From positions 907,191 to 971,190 of the forward strand of contig CM040443.1 in assembly GCA_022749755.1 (NCBI GenBank): DNA of 64,000 bases, read 5' to 3'. How positions within the stretch are numbered: position 1 is the stretch's first letter; each line of letters opens with the position of its first letter. Below, piece after piece: positions 21,331-33,860 of the stretch. The stretch comes from Azadirachta indica (lineage: Eukaryota; Streptophyta; Magnoliopsida; Sapindales; Meliaceae). Made by a program: the position numbers and the translations under genes. The notes under the pieces are model-generated. The model made no database searches. It saw only the letters and a program-made list of their open reading frames with translations, and had not been told where the DNA came from.

Positions 21331-23789
21331 TCTTCCTCAGCATCACTAGCTTCATCAACAGTATTCTAACCTTGCTCTTGATTGATCTTATGCATTTCAC
21401 TAGTAAGACAATTAACATCTTCATCATCACTTGTTAAGTTAGAACAAGCACTATCTCTATCACCTCCTCCTACATAATCACGCTGGCTTATTTCTTCATG
21501 ACCAGTAGTAGGAAGTCGAGAAGATCTCTTAACACCAATCTGAGCTTGAAAAACTTAAGATGGAGGATTTTGTTTGGCTAGAATGCCACTAACAAGTGTT
21601 GTGTTTCGATTATCATTGTTGTGTGGGAATGATTGTTGTTTACAAAAGTTGTTTGATCATGACCACGTATAGTAATATTGTTCACTTAAAATGTTAAAAG
21701 ACGATTACATATAATTCATGTAAGACCTCTAGCTCTCTTTCTTCATGTTTGGAATTTTCTTTTCAGCATAAAGCAACCATTGTTTGTTTGATCATGACCG
21801 GATATGGCCCGTGATTATCAATTTTCATTTCAAGCAAGTGATAATATATAAAGGATTGTGCTGGTCGTACTATTATTTTTATAGTTTTCTGTTTAAGATA
21901 CTTCTTGCAACAAAAGGAATACTAATTTAATGACGATTTTGAAGGAGAGTTAAAACAAAACCACAAGAACAAGAGTTGTTGATGTTGTTGTTGCTACGGC
22001 CCTTGTTCAATCTTTCAGTTCCCACTACGATAAAGTTTAAATCTCTGAAACATAGATAGTTAATGAGGATGTTACTCCATATAATAGCATCACCTATATC
22101 ACAGGTTTTTCCATTCACTGTGATTAGGGTTTAGGTATTTTTCTTAAATAAATAATTTCTAAAAATCTTTACCTTGGAGACATATGCATCATGTATTAAG
22201 AGGACAGTGCATTATTTTAATTACTAAGCGAATTGCATAATTTTTTTAAAAAATTATAATTTTCCCCACTTTGCTCTACATGTCAAGCCAAGTCCTAGCC
22301 CATGTTGCGGCCTATAAAAATGCCCTTCCATGTTCATAGAATTGTAGTATTAACCTCCTATACGTATATTTTTATTTTATTTTCGGCAGAATTGATTTGG
22401 TACAACATCAATAAATTTGTCCCCATCATGTAATGTCCTAGAAGAGTAAAGAGTACAAACAAAACTCATAAAACCAACCAAGCTAATACTGAAGTTAATT
22501 AGTTCCAATATATGAAAAAGACAATATTTTTATGTTATTGTATTTTATCATTGTTAGATGATGTATTAATCTGATCTTTTTTTTAATTTTTGTTATTTAG
22601 TTACCACACTAACATTATTTGTATACTAGTTTATGTAACTATTTAATATTATCATATAGGTAAGAAGATATTTTAATCTTTAAAACCTCTTTAAGATTGT
22701 TGTGAGGAGAGTTAAAAGTGATTTTAAATACTCAAAAGTTATTTTAGATATTTGGTAAAATTTTTTCAAATTCACTTTTGATAAAATTATCTAAACTTGT
22801 AGTAGATTTTGAGAAATAGGAGAAGAGTTTTCAAATTTTAATTTTGAAAATCAAGTATAATATCAAATATATCTATTTAAAATTAAAAAATTTAAAATTA
22901 ACTCTACAAATAATTTTTAAATTTCAACTTTAATTAAAAAATAAAATTGTTAAAATAATTTTTTTTCTTTTTATTCCTTTTTTACTTTTAATTTATATTT
23001 TTTTCTATAAATTATTTTAAGTAAGCATATATTACATTATTTTATTTTATAAAGATTTTAACATATAACTTGTTTAAAGTTTAAGACTTTGACACTTAAA
23101 TATAAAGTTTGAGGAAAGTCGCATTATTTTCACTAAACCGTCAGTTGATCATCTTTTTTCACTTAAATTGCTATAATACTCTTAATTGTTTTAAAGTAAA
23201 ATTTAAAAAAGTTAATTTTAATTTATTTAATGTTTAAAAATTAAAATAATTAATGATAATTTAATATACATTTATTTAATATTTATTTAAAACAGAAAAT
23301 TTAATTAACAATAATTTAATTTGACAATTTAATTTTACATTTATTTATTAATTATTCAAATTAGGAACTTAATTAATGATAATTTGTAAACTTTCATTAA
23401 TGGCAATTGTTCCCTAATATTTTATTCATTTTCCTCTACAAATAATTTTCAGGAGAAATAACCATTCCATTGTGAAAGAGTAAAGTTGCTTAAACTATAT
23501 ATTTAAAACATGCTCTCTTTATAAATATTATTAAACTATATATTTGAAATCTTGATCATAAATATTGTAGTATTCATCAGGTAGATTGTAAAATAGACAT
23601 GATTTTTAAATTGATCACAATTAATTTTTATTTAAATAATCTAATTTTTTTAGATAAGTGATAAAATAATATAATAAATTATATATTCTTAAAATTTTAT
23701 GATAACCATCAATTAATTCTGTGTATTAGTATTAGATTAATGGGTTATATCGCAAATTATCATTATAATTTATTATTAATTTTGTGTAA
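21331..23789. other. MULE upstream part and intergenic DNA
   Basis: 21331-21540 is still in the region where the MULE N-terminus would lie, but no clear frame remains. About 21540-21650 matches 48440-48545 (GCTTGAAAAACTT.AGAT.GAGGAT, then GTGGGAATGATTGT), linking the two MULE remnants. From 21660 to 23789 I see no gene: AT-rich, with poly-A/T-rich stretches at 22700-23400. Confidence 0.45.
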
Positions 23790-25540
23790 GAATTTGTGTT
23801 ATTAAAAATAAAATAAAAAAATACTAATACATAAGAATAGTCGTAGACGACATACAAACGTGCGTGCAAAATGATATTCAGTGACTGAAAGTTTCAATTT
23901 CCAATTATTGGATGATGGGCTGGGCGTTTGCACAAAGTCTATCTAGTCAAAATGATTTTGGAGTCATAACACTCGGGTCCCTAAAGATTAGCAAAATAAT
24001 GAATGAGAGCATAAGTTCATAAATATTTTAATATAAACCACTACAATGGTGATGTTAGAATGGAAAATATCCATTATCCCCTAAAGTTTGAGATAAGTAT
24101 TCATTTTCCTTACAGTTTCAAAAATACCCTTTACCCCCTATATCTTAATTTTTTTTTTTATTTTACTCTTGAACTGAACCTAAAAGAATCATGATCTGAT
24201 TTATTTGAACATTTTTTTTGAATTACAAAATAATCACATCATATGTTACATATACTAAAAAAGTAATAAATTATTTTTCAAATTATAATTTGTTAATCCT
24301 AATAAAATTATCCTTATTGTAAATTTTCTTACTTTATTTTTACAAATTAGTTCTTTTGAAAATTTTTAAATAAATTAGATTAGTTTATTAATTTTTATAA
24401 TTATTAATAAGTAAAAATATAATAATAGTAGTGATACTAATAATAATTTAAATTATTTTAAATTATGGATGATTATACAATATATTTTAAATTATAAATT
24501 TTTTCATAATTTTATTGTAAATTTTTTTACTTTATTTTTAAAAATTAGTTCTTTTGGAATTTTTTTTAAATAAAATAAATTAGTTTATTAAGTTTATAAT
24601 TATTAATAAGTAAAAAATATAATAATAATAAAAAAAATTTAAATTATGGATGATTATGCAATAATATTTTAAATTATAAATTTTTTATATTAATAATAAT
24701 TGTTTCAAGATAAAATAAGTATGTTTATAATAAAAATAATTTTTTAAAAATTAATATATTAAAATTTTAAAAAATAAATTTATTATAGTAAAAATAATTA
24801 TAAAAACAATAATAATATATTAGAAATAATAAAAAGTTATATATTATTACTAAAGAAGACAAAAACTTAGTTTTGAATTAATTTTACAAGTATAGTTTAA
24901 TGTATGATGTGATGTTAATAAAAGAGCATTATAAATTACAGATTTCTCCTGATTAATTAGTAATTAAAAAATTTGGTTCAAATAAACCGACTTATGGTTT
25001 TCTTTAGTTTAGTTCAAAAATAAAATTGAAAAAAACTTAGATATAGTGGATAAAGAGTATTTTTAAAATTATAAAAGAAAAGTAGGTACTTAACTTAAAC
25101 TTTAAAGAGATAATGGGCATTATCTCTGTTAAAATATGTTAAAATATCTATTGATGTTAAAATTTCGGTAAGGATAATTTCAAAACATTTGATCAATAAT
25201 CACAATTTATAATCGAGTGTAAGGGCATATATACATAATATTCATAAAAATTTTTCTCCATATTTTAACAACAATTGTCAAATGTTCTTTTTATTTAAAT
25301 ATTTTTTTTTATAGGCTAAACGATGATAGACTAAATACTTGAAAAGGTCACCTTTTGATACGGACAGAGGAGCCGAAATTGGTTGACAAGCGCAAGTTTG
25401 AAGAAAATTTAACTAATTAATAGATGGGCAAGGCAAAATGAATTTGGATTAATAACAATGGAGTCCCTAAATTTGTTAGAGACAATAAATAATCACAATT
25501 TATATAATTTTATCGTGTAAGTGCCTGCTGTGCTTTCAAA
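23790..25540. repeat. Duplicated peroxidase-upstream module(s), interrupted by a MITE
   Basis: 23800-24061 continued at 25127-25170 aligns with 3990-4290 upstream of the peroxidase. A second, more diverged version follows at 25310-25540 (GAATTTGGATTAATAACAAT then GGAGTCCCTAAATTTG). Two upstream modules but only one truncated peroxidase end (25866) imply loss of coding sequence between them. Confidence 0.6.
24062..25126. mobile_element. Mutator-type MITE with about 80-bp inverted termini and 9-bp target duplication
   Basis: Left end GGAAAATATCCATTATCCCC and right end, read on the other strand, GAGATAATGCCCATTATCTC. Both continue with TAAAGTTTGAG/AAGTTTAAG, TTTAAAAATAC.CTTTA and similar for about 80 bp. 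Flanks TGTTAGAAT (24053-24061) and TGTTAAAAT (25127-25135) form a 9-bp target duplication. The paralogous site at about 4255 lacks the insert. The 1065-bp interior is very AT-rich with no frame. Nine-base duplications are typical of Mutator-like elements. Confidence 0.78.
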
Positions 25541-25865
25541 CTCTGTTTTAGACCCCTCAGCAAAAATAATGATTTAACAAACTCTAAAATACGCAAGTTT
25601 TTCAACTTTTCGACTTGTAAAAAACAATGCCTAAATGACAAAATACAAATATACATATATTAAGAAAATAAATGATGTATTTTTCAACCAAGTATAAGAA
25701 ATAAAAAAAGTAAGATCTTATTCTAAAATCAATTTCTCGTAACACAAATCTTTCATTCTTTATTTGATAATTTGAGTTATTTTTCTTTTCCTTTTAAAAG
25801 GATGTAGTGAATTATTTGCTATAAAATTCAAAGATTTAATAACAATTAAATTATTTGATAATTAT

Positions 25866-26097
25866 TAATTCTTTTGACAACAATTACTTCAAGAATCTTA
25901 TTCAGAAAAAATGTTTTCTTGAATCAGACCAAGTACTTTTTAATGGCGGATCTACAAATAGCATAGTTGACTAGTATAGCAAAAATCCTTCCAAGTTCAA
26001 ATCTGATTTTGTAGCAACCATGATCAAGATGGGTGATATCAATCATCTTACTGGTTCTGCCAACCAAATACGAAGAGTTTGTAATATCGTAAACTAA
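25866..26097 (+). pseudogene. Peroxidase 3' fragment, unit B
   Basis: Homologous to 6255-6478: [12 protein letters not shown], a two-codon-longer [40 protein letters not shown], then [11 protein letters not shown] and TAA at 26095-26097. It keeps CGA (Arg) where the gene at 5516-6478 has TGA, but has its own stop TAG (VD*YSKN, near 25973) where the other has GAG. The first two thirds of the gene are missing. The sequence before 25866 is unrelated AT-rich DNA. Confidence 0.88.
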
Positions 26098-27302
26098 CAA
26101 AATGCTTTAGTGTTTCAGTCAATTTCAAGTTTCAATTGTGTTATACTTCCATTCTTTGATTCATTATTTTGTGAAATTAAATAATGAGCTAGTTAAAATA
26201 TAAATTCTATTGAATCACTCATGTGTTTTTCATTAATTGTGTACGTCCTATTAAAAGAAATGGATTATTTATGAATTGTTCAATCTCTTTATGCCATTCT
26301 AGTGTTTTAGTTACATTTTTTTACCTTTATTTAAATTATTTTATCATCACATATATATATATATGTACATAAATTATTCTATGTTTCTCCCATCCAAATG
26401 CGAAGAGTTTGCAATATCGTGAACTAATGAGTTCTTGTAAAGTCTCATATAATTTCAAATTTTGAATTGTGTTATAGTTATGATAAATAATGAGTTAGAT
26501 GCAACACTAATGATAGTTTATTACATGTATTTTTTACTAATTAATTATTGCACAATTATGAGTCCTATTAAAAAAAAAAGATTGTTTATGAATTCTTAAT
26601 TGGCTTTATTGGAGGTTAATTTTATGTCAACTTGACCTAGATTTTATCATATGAATAGTATGATCTTATAAGTATCTAACATATTATCCAAATATTAAAT
26701 TTATAATTTTTTTTCTTAATATTTTATCTTTTGTGGTAAAAGAAGCAAAGAACTTGGATCACTTATAATTGTCTCACAGTATTCTTATCAGGTTCCACCG
26801 AAAAAGTAGACTTTTGCCTTCCTTCAAACCACGCTTGATGATGTTGCACAATTCTCGCACCAACTGCCACTACCAACCCAACGTCGAGACACAATAGTGG
26901 TACATATAGAGCTAGATTTGTAAAAACAAATTTGATATATAAGGCGAGTTGTTCTTCGCGCAGGATCAAAGCCACTAAAAGTAGACGATCTTGTATGTTA
27001 TATATCACAGTGACATTTTAGACTGTACCAATGGCAATTGAATATGAATAAAATGTACAGTCTCATGTCCAAATTTGGATCTGAATCTACACATCTTTCT
27101 AGCTTGTTGCCTTACACAATTTTCATTTAGCTAGACTATGGATTTAAAGTTGAAATTCATTGCAACAATCTCCCAGTGAGATGTTAGGAAAGTTTTAGAT
27201 TTGGGCATTTCGTTGGCAAATTTCGTTGTACGATTGGTAAGTAAAAGGTTGAGGATGATGCAGTTAAGATTGCAAACTAAGTCTATCGCCTTGTTCCTAT
27301 CA

Positions 27303-27659
27303 TCATGTTCCTAATGACAGCAAATTAGAAGCTACCAAAATAACAAAGCCTAACACAAGAGCAAATAAGGAGCCTAAAAAGGCAGCACTTCTACCATTAA
27401 AAGTGATGACTCCTTCAGCTTCAATTGCCTTAGCAATGGAGATGAATGCTAATGCAGAGCCACCGATTATCACTCCTGCTATTATAGTTCCTGAAATGGT
27501 AATTGCATTAGGCTTCACACCAAGGATGCCTAATGGAAAAATCATGCGAAGTCGGAAAACATGATTTCCTATAAAGAAATTGCGACTACTGAAACGAGTC
27601 AAATTCAAGTTGATTCGGATAGTCTTACTATAGCCCCAATCATAAGCCTGACCCACCAT
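27303..27659 (-). pseudogene. Small membrane protein or fragment, unit B copy (118 codons open)
   Basis: The minus-strand frame is open for 118 codons. Residues 43-118 align with unit A and contain three likely membrane segments: around ITISGTIIAGVIIGGSALAF, a short SIAKAIEA linker, and AAFLGSLFALVLGFVILVAS near the end. The first 40 residues overlap sequence that in the plus direction flows towards the LINE remnant, so the true start may be missing. I do not recognise the family. Whether this is an exon of a host gene or a gene fragment captured with the repeat cannot be decided here. Confidence 0.4.
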
Positions 27660-28560
27660 CTTCTCAGCTCTCTTGAAAATGGGACTAAGACTCCCATTGT
27701 CATTAATACTGTAATTTCATCAAATTTAACTAAGACTCACTAAATTCCAAAAGATATAACAAAGAGCCCACAATCGAATCTTGCTCTATCTAAAGGCAAG
27801 GTGAATGATACTATTTTGGAATCGATGTTTTTAACAAAGAATTGAATCATATCACATGAATCCTTACAAAACCCCCAGTAAAGGATGGATATCAAATTGT
27901 ACAATCTAAATCACCTCATATAAGACAAAAGGCGAAGGAAAAGGCCATTAAGAACATAACTCTTGCAGGTAGTAGTAGTTGTCAACCTTCTCCATGAAAG
28001 TTGTTTATGGGAATATTGAAGGCTCAGCTAACCTGAAATCTAAAACAGAACTAGCCAATTTATGCTTACAACAAAGTCCAACTATTGCGGCAATTATGAA
28101 ATCGATGATGGACTTTCATTGCATTGAAGATAGCTACTAACTATTTTTTTAAACCTTAGTGTAGTTGGTTCTTCAACTAGCCCAACTCCAAAACTTTGGG
28201 CTTTATAGGCTAACGTTTGTTGATACTGTAGACATGGTTGCTGACGAAGACTAACAAGTGTCTATCTCGGCCCTCTTAGACAGAATTCGATGCAATTTTT
28301 CTTTCATCTACGCATCTACTTCTTACGACATCTCAAACTTCTTTGGAATGATCTGACTTCTTTTTTTTTTTTAGCAGGGGAAGACCTTGATTATTAGTTG
28401 GCGATTTCAATGCAACTTTTGGTGCACATGAACAATGTGGTGGAGGTCTTCCAAGAGCTCTTTAATGCGCTAACCTCCAAAATTTTATGGATTTGAATGA
28501 AATCCATCATGTCTCTTCTAATGGCTCATTTTATACGTAGCCATGAAACAATGTAACAAT
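27600..28560 (+). pseudogene. LINE (L1-type) remnant, unit B copy
   Basis: Same structure as 15620-16600. Near 28310-28450 it has FIYAST..., LIISWRFQCNF-type frames around a GGCGATTTCAATGCAAC core (the GDFNA endonuclease motif), HEQCGGGLPR and, downstream, NEIHHVSSNGSF. Frameshifts and stops throughout. Confidence 0.6.
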
Positions 28561-30444
28561 TCATATTGAAAGAAAACTAGACATGGTGCTATGTTGTTCC
28601 TCTATTTGCTCAATCACACTTGAATACTGGAATCAAAAAATCATGGTAATCTATATTCTTTTCAGCCATGTTAGCTAAATTTCTGACAGCTTTCATATAC
28701 TCATTAGTAGCTTTATCAAGTCAAAATGTAAAATGCATGTCAATGCTATAATTCAAAAATAGATTATATCACACTAAAATCTTATTTTTACCTGTTAAGA
28801 TGGACTCAATCTTTGTTTATGACTATAATACATTGAACAAATTTGTATATTTAATATAAGAAAATTAAATAAAGGAATTTTTGCCTCTTCTGATAATCTA
28901 CTAAAATCACAAGAAAATAATAACACTAAATAGATAAAATTGTAGAAATTAACCATAAAAATACATAATATATCAATTTCAGCCAGAAAAAGAAATTTTT
29001 CATAAACATAATAAGTGAATAAGAGGGCATTAATTTATATTTTCACAATATTTCTCAATTTTTTTTGCATTACAAAGATAACACAAAATTTATATTTAAA
29101 ATCTAAATATGCCCAAAATCAATTTACAATACAATATAAAAACTAAAAATTTAACAAAATACCAAACAAAAACTTACCAAAGGAGGAAAATGAAGGGATT
29201 TGAGTGTTATGGCTTTTGTAAAAAAGAATATACTCTTGATTTTTCAATTGGTTTTGTTTTACTATAAAATGTAAGCTTGGACAAAAAGTTCAAACCAAGC
29301 CGAATCGACCAATCAAACTAAACTAAATAGTTTGATTTGATTATAAAAATAATTCATTTCATTCAGTTTCTAAACCAATCAGCTCAGTTCGGGTTCAGTT
29401 AAAACATACTAAGACTGAATATAAAATTTTACATAAACTTCTAAAGCTTATAAAAGTTGAAAATTAATAAAAATTTATAATAACTTACATAAATTCACAT
29501 AAAAATAAAAGATATTATTATTAATTTTAAAAAATTTTTATTGTAATTTTACATAATTTAAGGTTTATAAAAATATTCTTTAAAAGGAACCAAGTTGGAA
29601 CCATACTTAGAACTAAACTATGAAACCATACTTAGGACCTCTTTCATGCTCTGACTTTCAAAATTTTATGGATTCGAATGAAATACATCATATCTCTTCT
29701 AACGGCTCATATTATACGTGGACATGAAGTAGTGTAATAGTTCATATTGAAAAAAAATAGACAGGGTGCTATGTTTTTCCTTTGTCTGCTTAATGACAAT
29801 TGAATATTGAAACATAAAAAAATTATTCTACTCTTATTCTTTTCAGCTATCTTAACAAAATTTCATGTAGCTTTTCATATACTCATTAGTAACTCTATCA
29901 AGTCAAAATGCAAAATGCGTGTCAATACTATAATTTAAAAATAGATTATACATGCTAAAATCTTATTTTTACTTATTAACATGAACTCATTCTTTATTCA
30001 TGACTATAATACACTGAACAAATTTTCATATTTCATGTTAAACAAAGGAATTTTTTGCCTCTTCTAATAATCTATTAAGAGTACAAGAAAATAATAACAC
30101 TGAATAGATAAAATTGCAGAAATTAACCAGAAAAATACATAATAGGACAATTTTCAGCTAGTAAAAATTTTTGCATAAACATAGCAAGCGAATAAAAGGG
30201 CATTAGTTTATAGTTTCATAATGTTTCTCAATTCTTTGACATTAAAGGAAAACACAAAATTCATAATTAAAATTTAAATATACCCAAAATCAATTTACAA
30301 TAAAAACATAAAAAAATATTTAACAATATTCCAAATAAAATCTTATTGAAGGAGGAAAATTATGGAATTTGAGAGTTACGATTTTTTCAAAAATGAGTAT
30401 ACTCATAATTCTTCAATTGGTCTTGTTTTACTGTGAAATGTAGG

Positions 30445-30913
30445 TGTTGTGGAATTTGACGAACACAAGTATACGTTGTTACAAACAAGTAGCATAATGG
30501 AAGTAGAGTATCGCTCCCATGAGGAGTATTAGTTGATTAATTACTAAAGACAGCTACTTAATGGCGAGGTCGTGCCATATATTTTGCCCATAGGAAGAAT
30601 GAATGGTGGCGTTGTGCCACTTGGTGGCATAACTGCGCCATTCACAGCTCCTCTCCAACTTTGAAATTCTTGCACTTAGGTCCCTACAGCTTTGCATTTA
30701 AGTCCTCGAATGTTTTGCATTCTTATCATTGATTTTCTTACGATTTGGTCCCTGAACATCTTTTTTTTCGAACATAATTCACTTTAAATGGCTAATTTTC
30801 TCATTTTCTGTATAATACAACCAAAACACATCAAATACCAATGAGACTTGAGGATTAAACAAATAAATCAATTATAAGAGTGAATTATATGCGCGTGTTT
30901 TATGAACTTATCA
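30445..30913 (-). repeat. 3' LTR of the Ty3 element (shortened)
   Basis: 469 bp versus 1403 bp in its partner. The outer about 95 bp and the inner about 280 bp align with 36727-36820 and about 37850-38129; roughly 0.9 kb in between is absent. It keeps the GC-rich TGGCG/CGCCA patch (30560-30650). Confidence 0.88.
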
Positions 30914-30925
30914 AATACCCCTACA
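30914..30925 (-). other. Polypurine tract of the Ty3 element
   Basis: Minus strand AATGTAGGGGTATT directly precedes the LTR start TGATAAG. It is the expected plus-strand priming site, preceded by a GAGGACAAGC motif at 30940-30949. Confidence 0.65.
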
Positions 30926-32540
30926 TTTAAACGTGTGCTTGTCCTCAAACAAATCAAACCAATATAAAACAAAGATAGGGGAAAAATAATCAAATAAAAA
31001 GAAATTTTCATAATTGAGATTAATCAACAATTGAGCAAGCCTTTTATTAGAGCAATATCAAGCCTCATAAATCGTGTGATATTTAAATTAAAGAAAATTT
31101 CAAATTGTAGTGATTTTTCCTGCAATTTGAATTGAAGAACAAAAGTCATTTTACTCAAGGGTTGCTTGTGCATGTCTGAATTGCCACTCATGCTAGATTG
31201 TCTTTAAATTCGGATTAGATTATGCTCATAATTAAGCTCAATTTGAACATTTAGGGAACGCCATACACTTAGTCTTCAAGTCACTCTCAAATAATGGATT
31301 AGGACATTAGATTAAGGATCATTAGGACTTGTACCACTTGTAATGATAGGTCAAGGTTGAGGTAAGGGGTTTTAGATTCTTTAAGTGAAGTTCCAGTACC
31401 CTAATTACCTTACTCCTAGAACTTTTTCTTCGATCCAATGCTTTTTTTCTTTGTTCACCTCTCCATTTCTTATTTAAGTCTTTTGTGTGTGGAGAATATG
31501 CACACTTCTACACTTATTTATTTACACCATTTTTTTTTTTAAATTTTGCGCTGTTCTTACCTTTTGCCATGAGTTCTCTACACTTACCTAGGTGTGAGAC
31601 CTAGTTACTTGGTAAGAATTTAAGTTTCTTTTTTTTGTTTAAACCTTACTCTTACCTTTTAATGCGAGTTCTCTACACTTACCTAGGTGTAAGACCCGGT
31701 TACTTAATAAGATAATGGCTTATTTTTCGTATTCCACCCAACCTCCCTTAATTGAATAGCCTCTAAAAGGATAGAAGCTCTTAGAGTGCTAAAATAAGGA
31801 GCAATGAATTATGAGGGTAAAACCAAAAAAAAAATTAAGGTTTAAAAAGGGTGAACTAAGAATTGATTCTCTCTAGGTTGGCTTAAAAGGCTCAAGTTTA
31901 TGAAGAATGGCCTAATTCATTTCCCTAATGAGATATTCCCAAATGATTGGTTTCAAGTGTCTATCAACTAAGTTTTAGAGTTCACTAAGGCTTAGCCCCC
32001 TTTCTAGATCACATAACCTTTCTCTAAATTGCTAAATAACGAGCAATTGTGACCTAGTGCTCAAAGATTTTAGAGGACTCTTTTAGTAAAATAAATTTCT
32101 TGACAAGTCAAATGCAAGGAATTAGGACAACATTTATTATTTTCCACAATTTAAACACTCACAATCACAATAATATCATTGGCTTTCCATTCAGCCAAAA
32201 CAAAAGCAAGCTCAATAAAACAATTCTAATCTCATAAAAAAGGGCTATACTTATAAGAGCCAAGAAAAGAAAGGACTTAAAATAAACGAACTCAAAATTA
32301 ACAAACAAGCAAATGACAACTTGTAAAACATGACAAGCAAAACTTTAACCGAAAGAGATTTTGTGTGTGATTGGTGGCATGGTGGTAAACTCACTACATT
32401 TAATAAAGCACTTCCAAAATTCCTTCCCCCATACTTAATCAAAACATTATCCTCAATGTTTAAGCAAAGATGATAAAAGGAAATCATACCTGGGAGGCTA
32501 GATATAGAAATCTTGCCTGTCACTGCGCGTTGTCTTTCTC
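30926..32540 (-). other. Long non-coding 3' region of the Ty3 element
   Basis: About 1.6 kb between the end of pol and the polypurine tract, with no integrase motif. It includes a duplicated 61-bp block (31556-31616 and 31651-31711) and an internal GAGGATAATG..TTAAGTATGGGGG motif at 32422-32456. The short frame 32251-32523 overlaps this motif and shows no domain. Confidence 0.6.
31556..31711. repeat. 61-bp direct repeat, spacing 95 bp
   Basis: CTTACCTTTTGCCATGAGTT.. at 31556 and CTTACCTTTTAATGCGAGTT.. at 31651 share GTTCTCTACACTTACCTAGG and end GGTTACTT..TAAG. Each unit contains the dyad CTTAC..CCTAGGT..GTAAG. Confidence 0.85.
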
Positions 32541-32544
32541 ATCT

Positions 32545-33860
32545 CTTCGAAGGGGTGAATATTGCAAGCTAAATAATTCGCAATGTTCGCATACCAAGTT
32601 ATATCCCATGTCTTAAGAGCAAAGGGTTATTCATCCAAAAATACTTCGTTGATGGCACCTGGTGAACTATCTCTAATCTCATCATGTTCCAACCTGGACA
32701 AATGGTAGGCCACAAGATTTTTAGACCCTTTCTTATCTCTAATCTCCCAATCAAATTCTTAAGGTAAAAGCACCTATAGAATAAGTCTTAATTGTCATCC
32801 TTTTTCGCAAGCAAGTACTAGATGGCTGAATAGTCTGTGTAGATTATCACCTTTGAGCCAATCAAGTAGAAGCAAAACTTATCAAATGCATACACAATAG
32901 CCATCAATTCTTTTCTGTAGTGGCATAATTCATTCGAGCCTCAGTAAAGATCTTGCTTGCATAGTATATAATGTGTAAGTTCTTCCTTTTTCACTACCCC
33001 AAAACAGCTTCGATTGTAGAGTCACTTGCATCATATATCAGCTTTAATGGTAATTCCCAATCCAGAGCCACAATAATAGGTGTTGAGATTAACTTCTCCT
33101 TCAAAGTATTGAATGCCTACAAACAATCAACAAAAAAGTTAAAAGGCACATTTTTATTGAGAAGATTATAAAGAGGTTTAGAGATTTTAGAAAAATCATT
33201 AATGAAGTGCTGATAAAAGCTGATATGACCTAAGAAGCTTCTGATTCCTTTCACTTAAATGGGTGGAGGTAATCTCTAGATGATTTCAATCTTAGCTCTA
33301 TGAACCTTAATACCTTTTGCTAAAATATGATGTCCTAACACAATGCCATCTTAAACCATGAAGTGGCATTTTTCCTAATTCAAGACAAGATTAGTTTCTT
33401 CACAATATTGTAACATTAAAGCCAAATTATCCAGGAAATTATCGAAGGATGACCCAAAAATAGAGAAATTGTCCATGAAAACTTCTATAAACTTTTCTAC
33501 CATATCATAAAAGATGGCCATCATATCACTTTGTAAGGTAGCTGTTGCATTGCATAACTCAAATGGCATTTTTCGAAAAGCAAAGACACTAAGGACATAT
33601 GAATATTGTGTTCTCTTGGTCCTCTAGTGTAATTGGGACTTGATTGTATCCGGAATACCCGTCAAGGAAGCAATAGTGCGAGTGACCAACTAGTCTTTCC
33701 AACATTTGGTCAATGAACGGAAGTGGGAATTGGTCTTTACGAGTAGCTTCATTCAACTTACAATAATTAATACACATCCGCCATCTTGTTACTATTCATG
33801 TTAGAATGAGAGCATTGTCATCATTTTGGACCATTGTCATTCCTCACTTTTTAGGCATAA
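32545..33860 (-). pseudogene. Ty3 RT-RNase H remnant
   Basis: Minus strand: RT with LNEATRKDQFPLPFIDQMLE, HYCFLDGYSGYNQVPI, FRKMPFELCNATATLQSDMM and the active-site region FMDNFSIFG, where the family has F[MV]DDFS, so a catalytic Asp is Asn. Then VLGHHILAKGIKVHRAKIE and SFLGHISFYQHFINDFSKIS. RNase H follows (LPLKLIYDASDS, two stops, KNLHIIYYASKIFTEA, YATTEKELMAIVYAFDKF). The tail WDITWYANIANYLA at about 32580-32620 normally leads into integrase, which is absent. Numerous stops. Confidence 0.85.

Larger units (their letters stand above)
25866..29637. repeat. Segmental duplication unit B
   Basis: Collinear with 6255-7360, 7680-7900, 15143-15600 and 15600-17660 of unit A, without the CACTA. It ends inside the MITE-like repeat (ACCATACTTAGGAC at about 29637), where the sequence restarts at the LINE part as unit C (CTCTTTCATGCTCTGACTTT). 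Confidence 0.82.
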
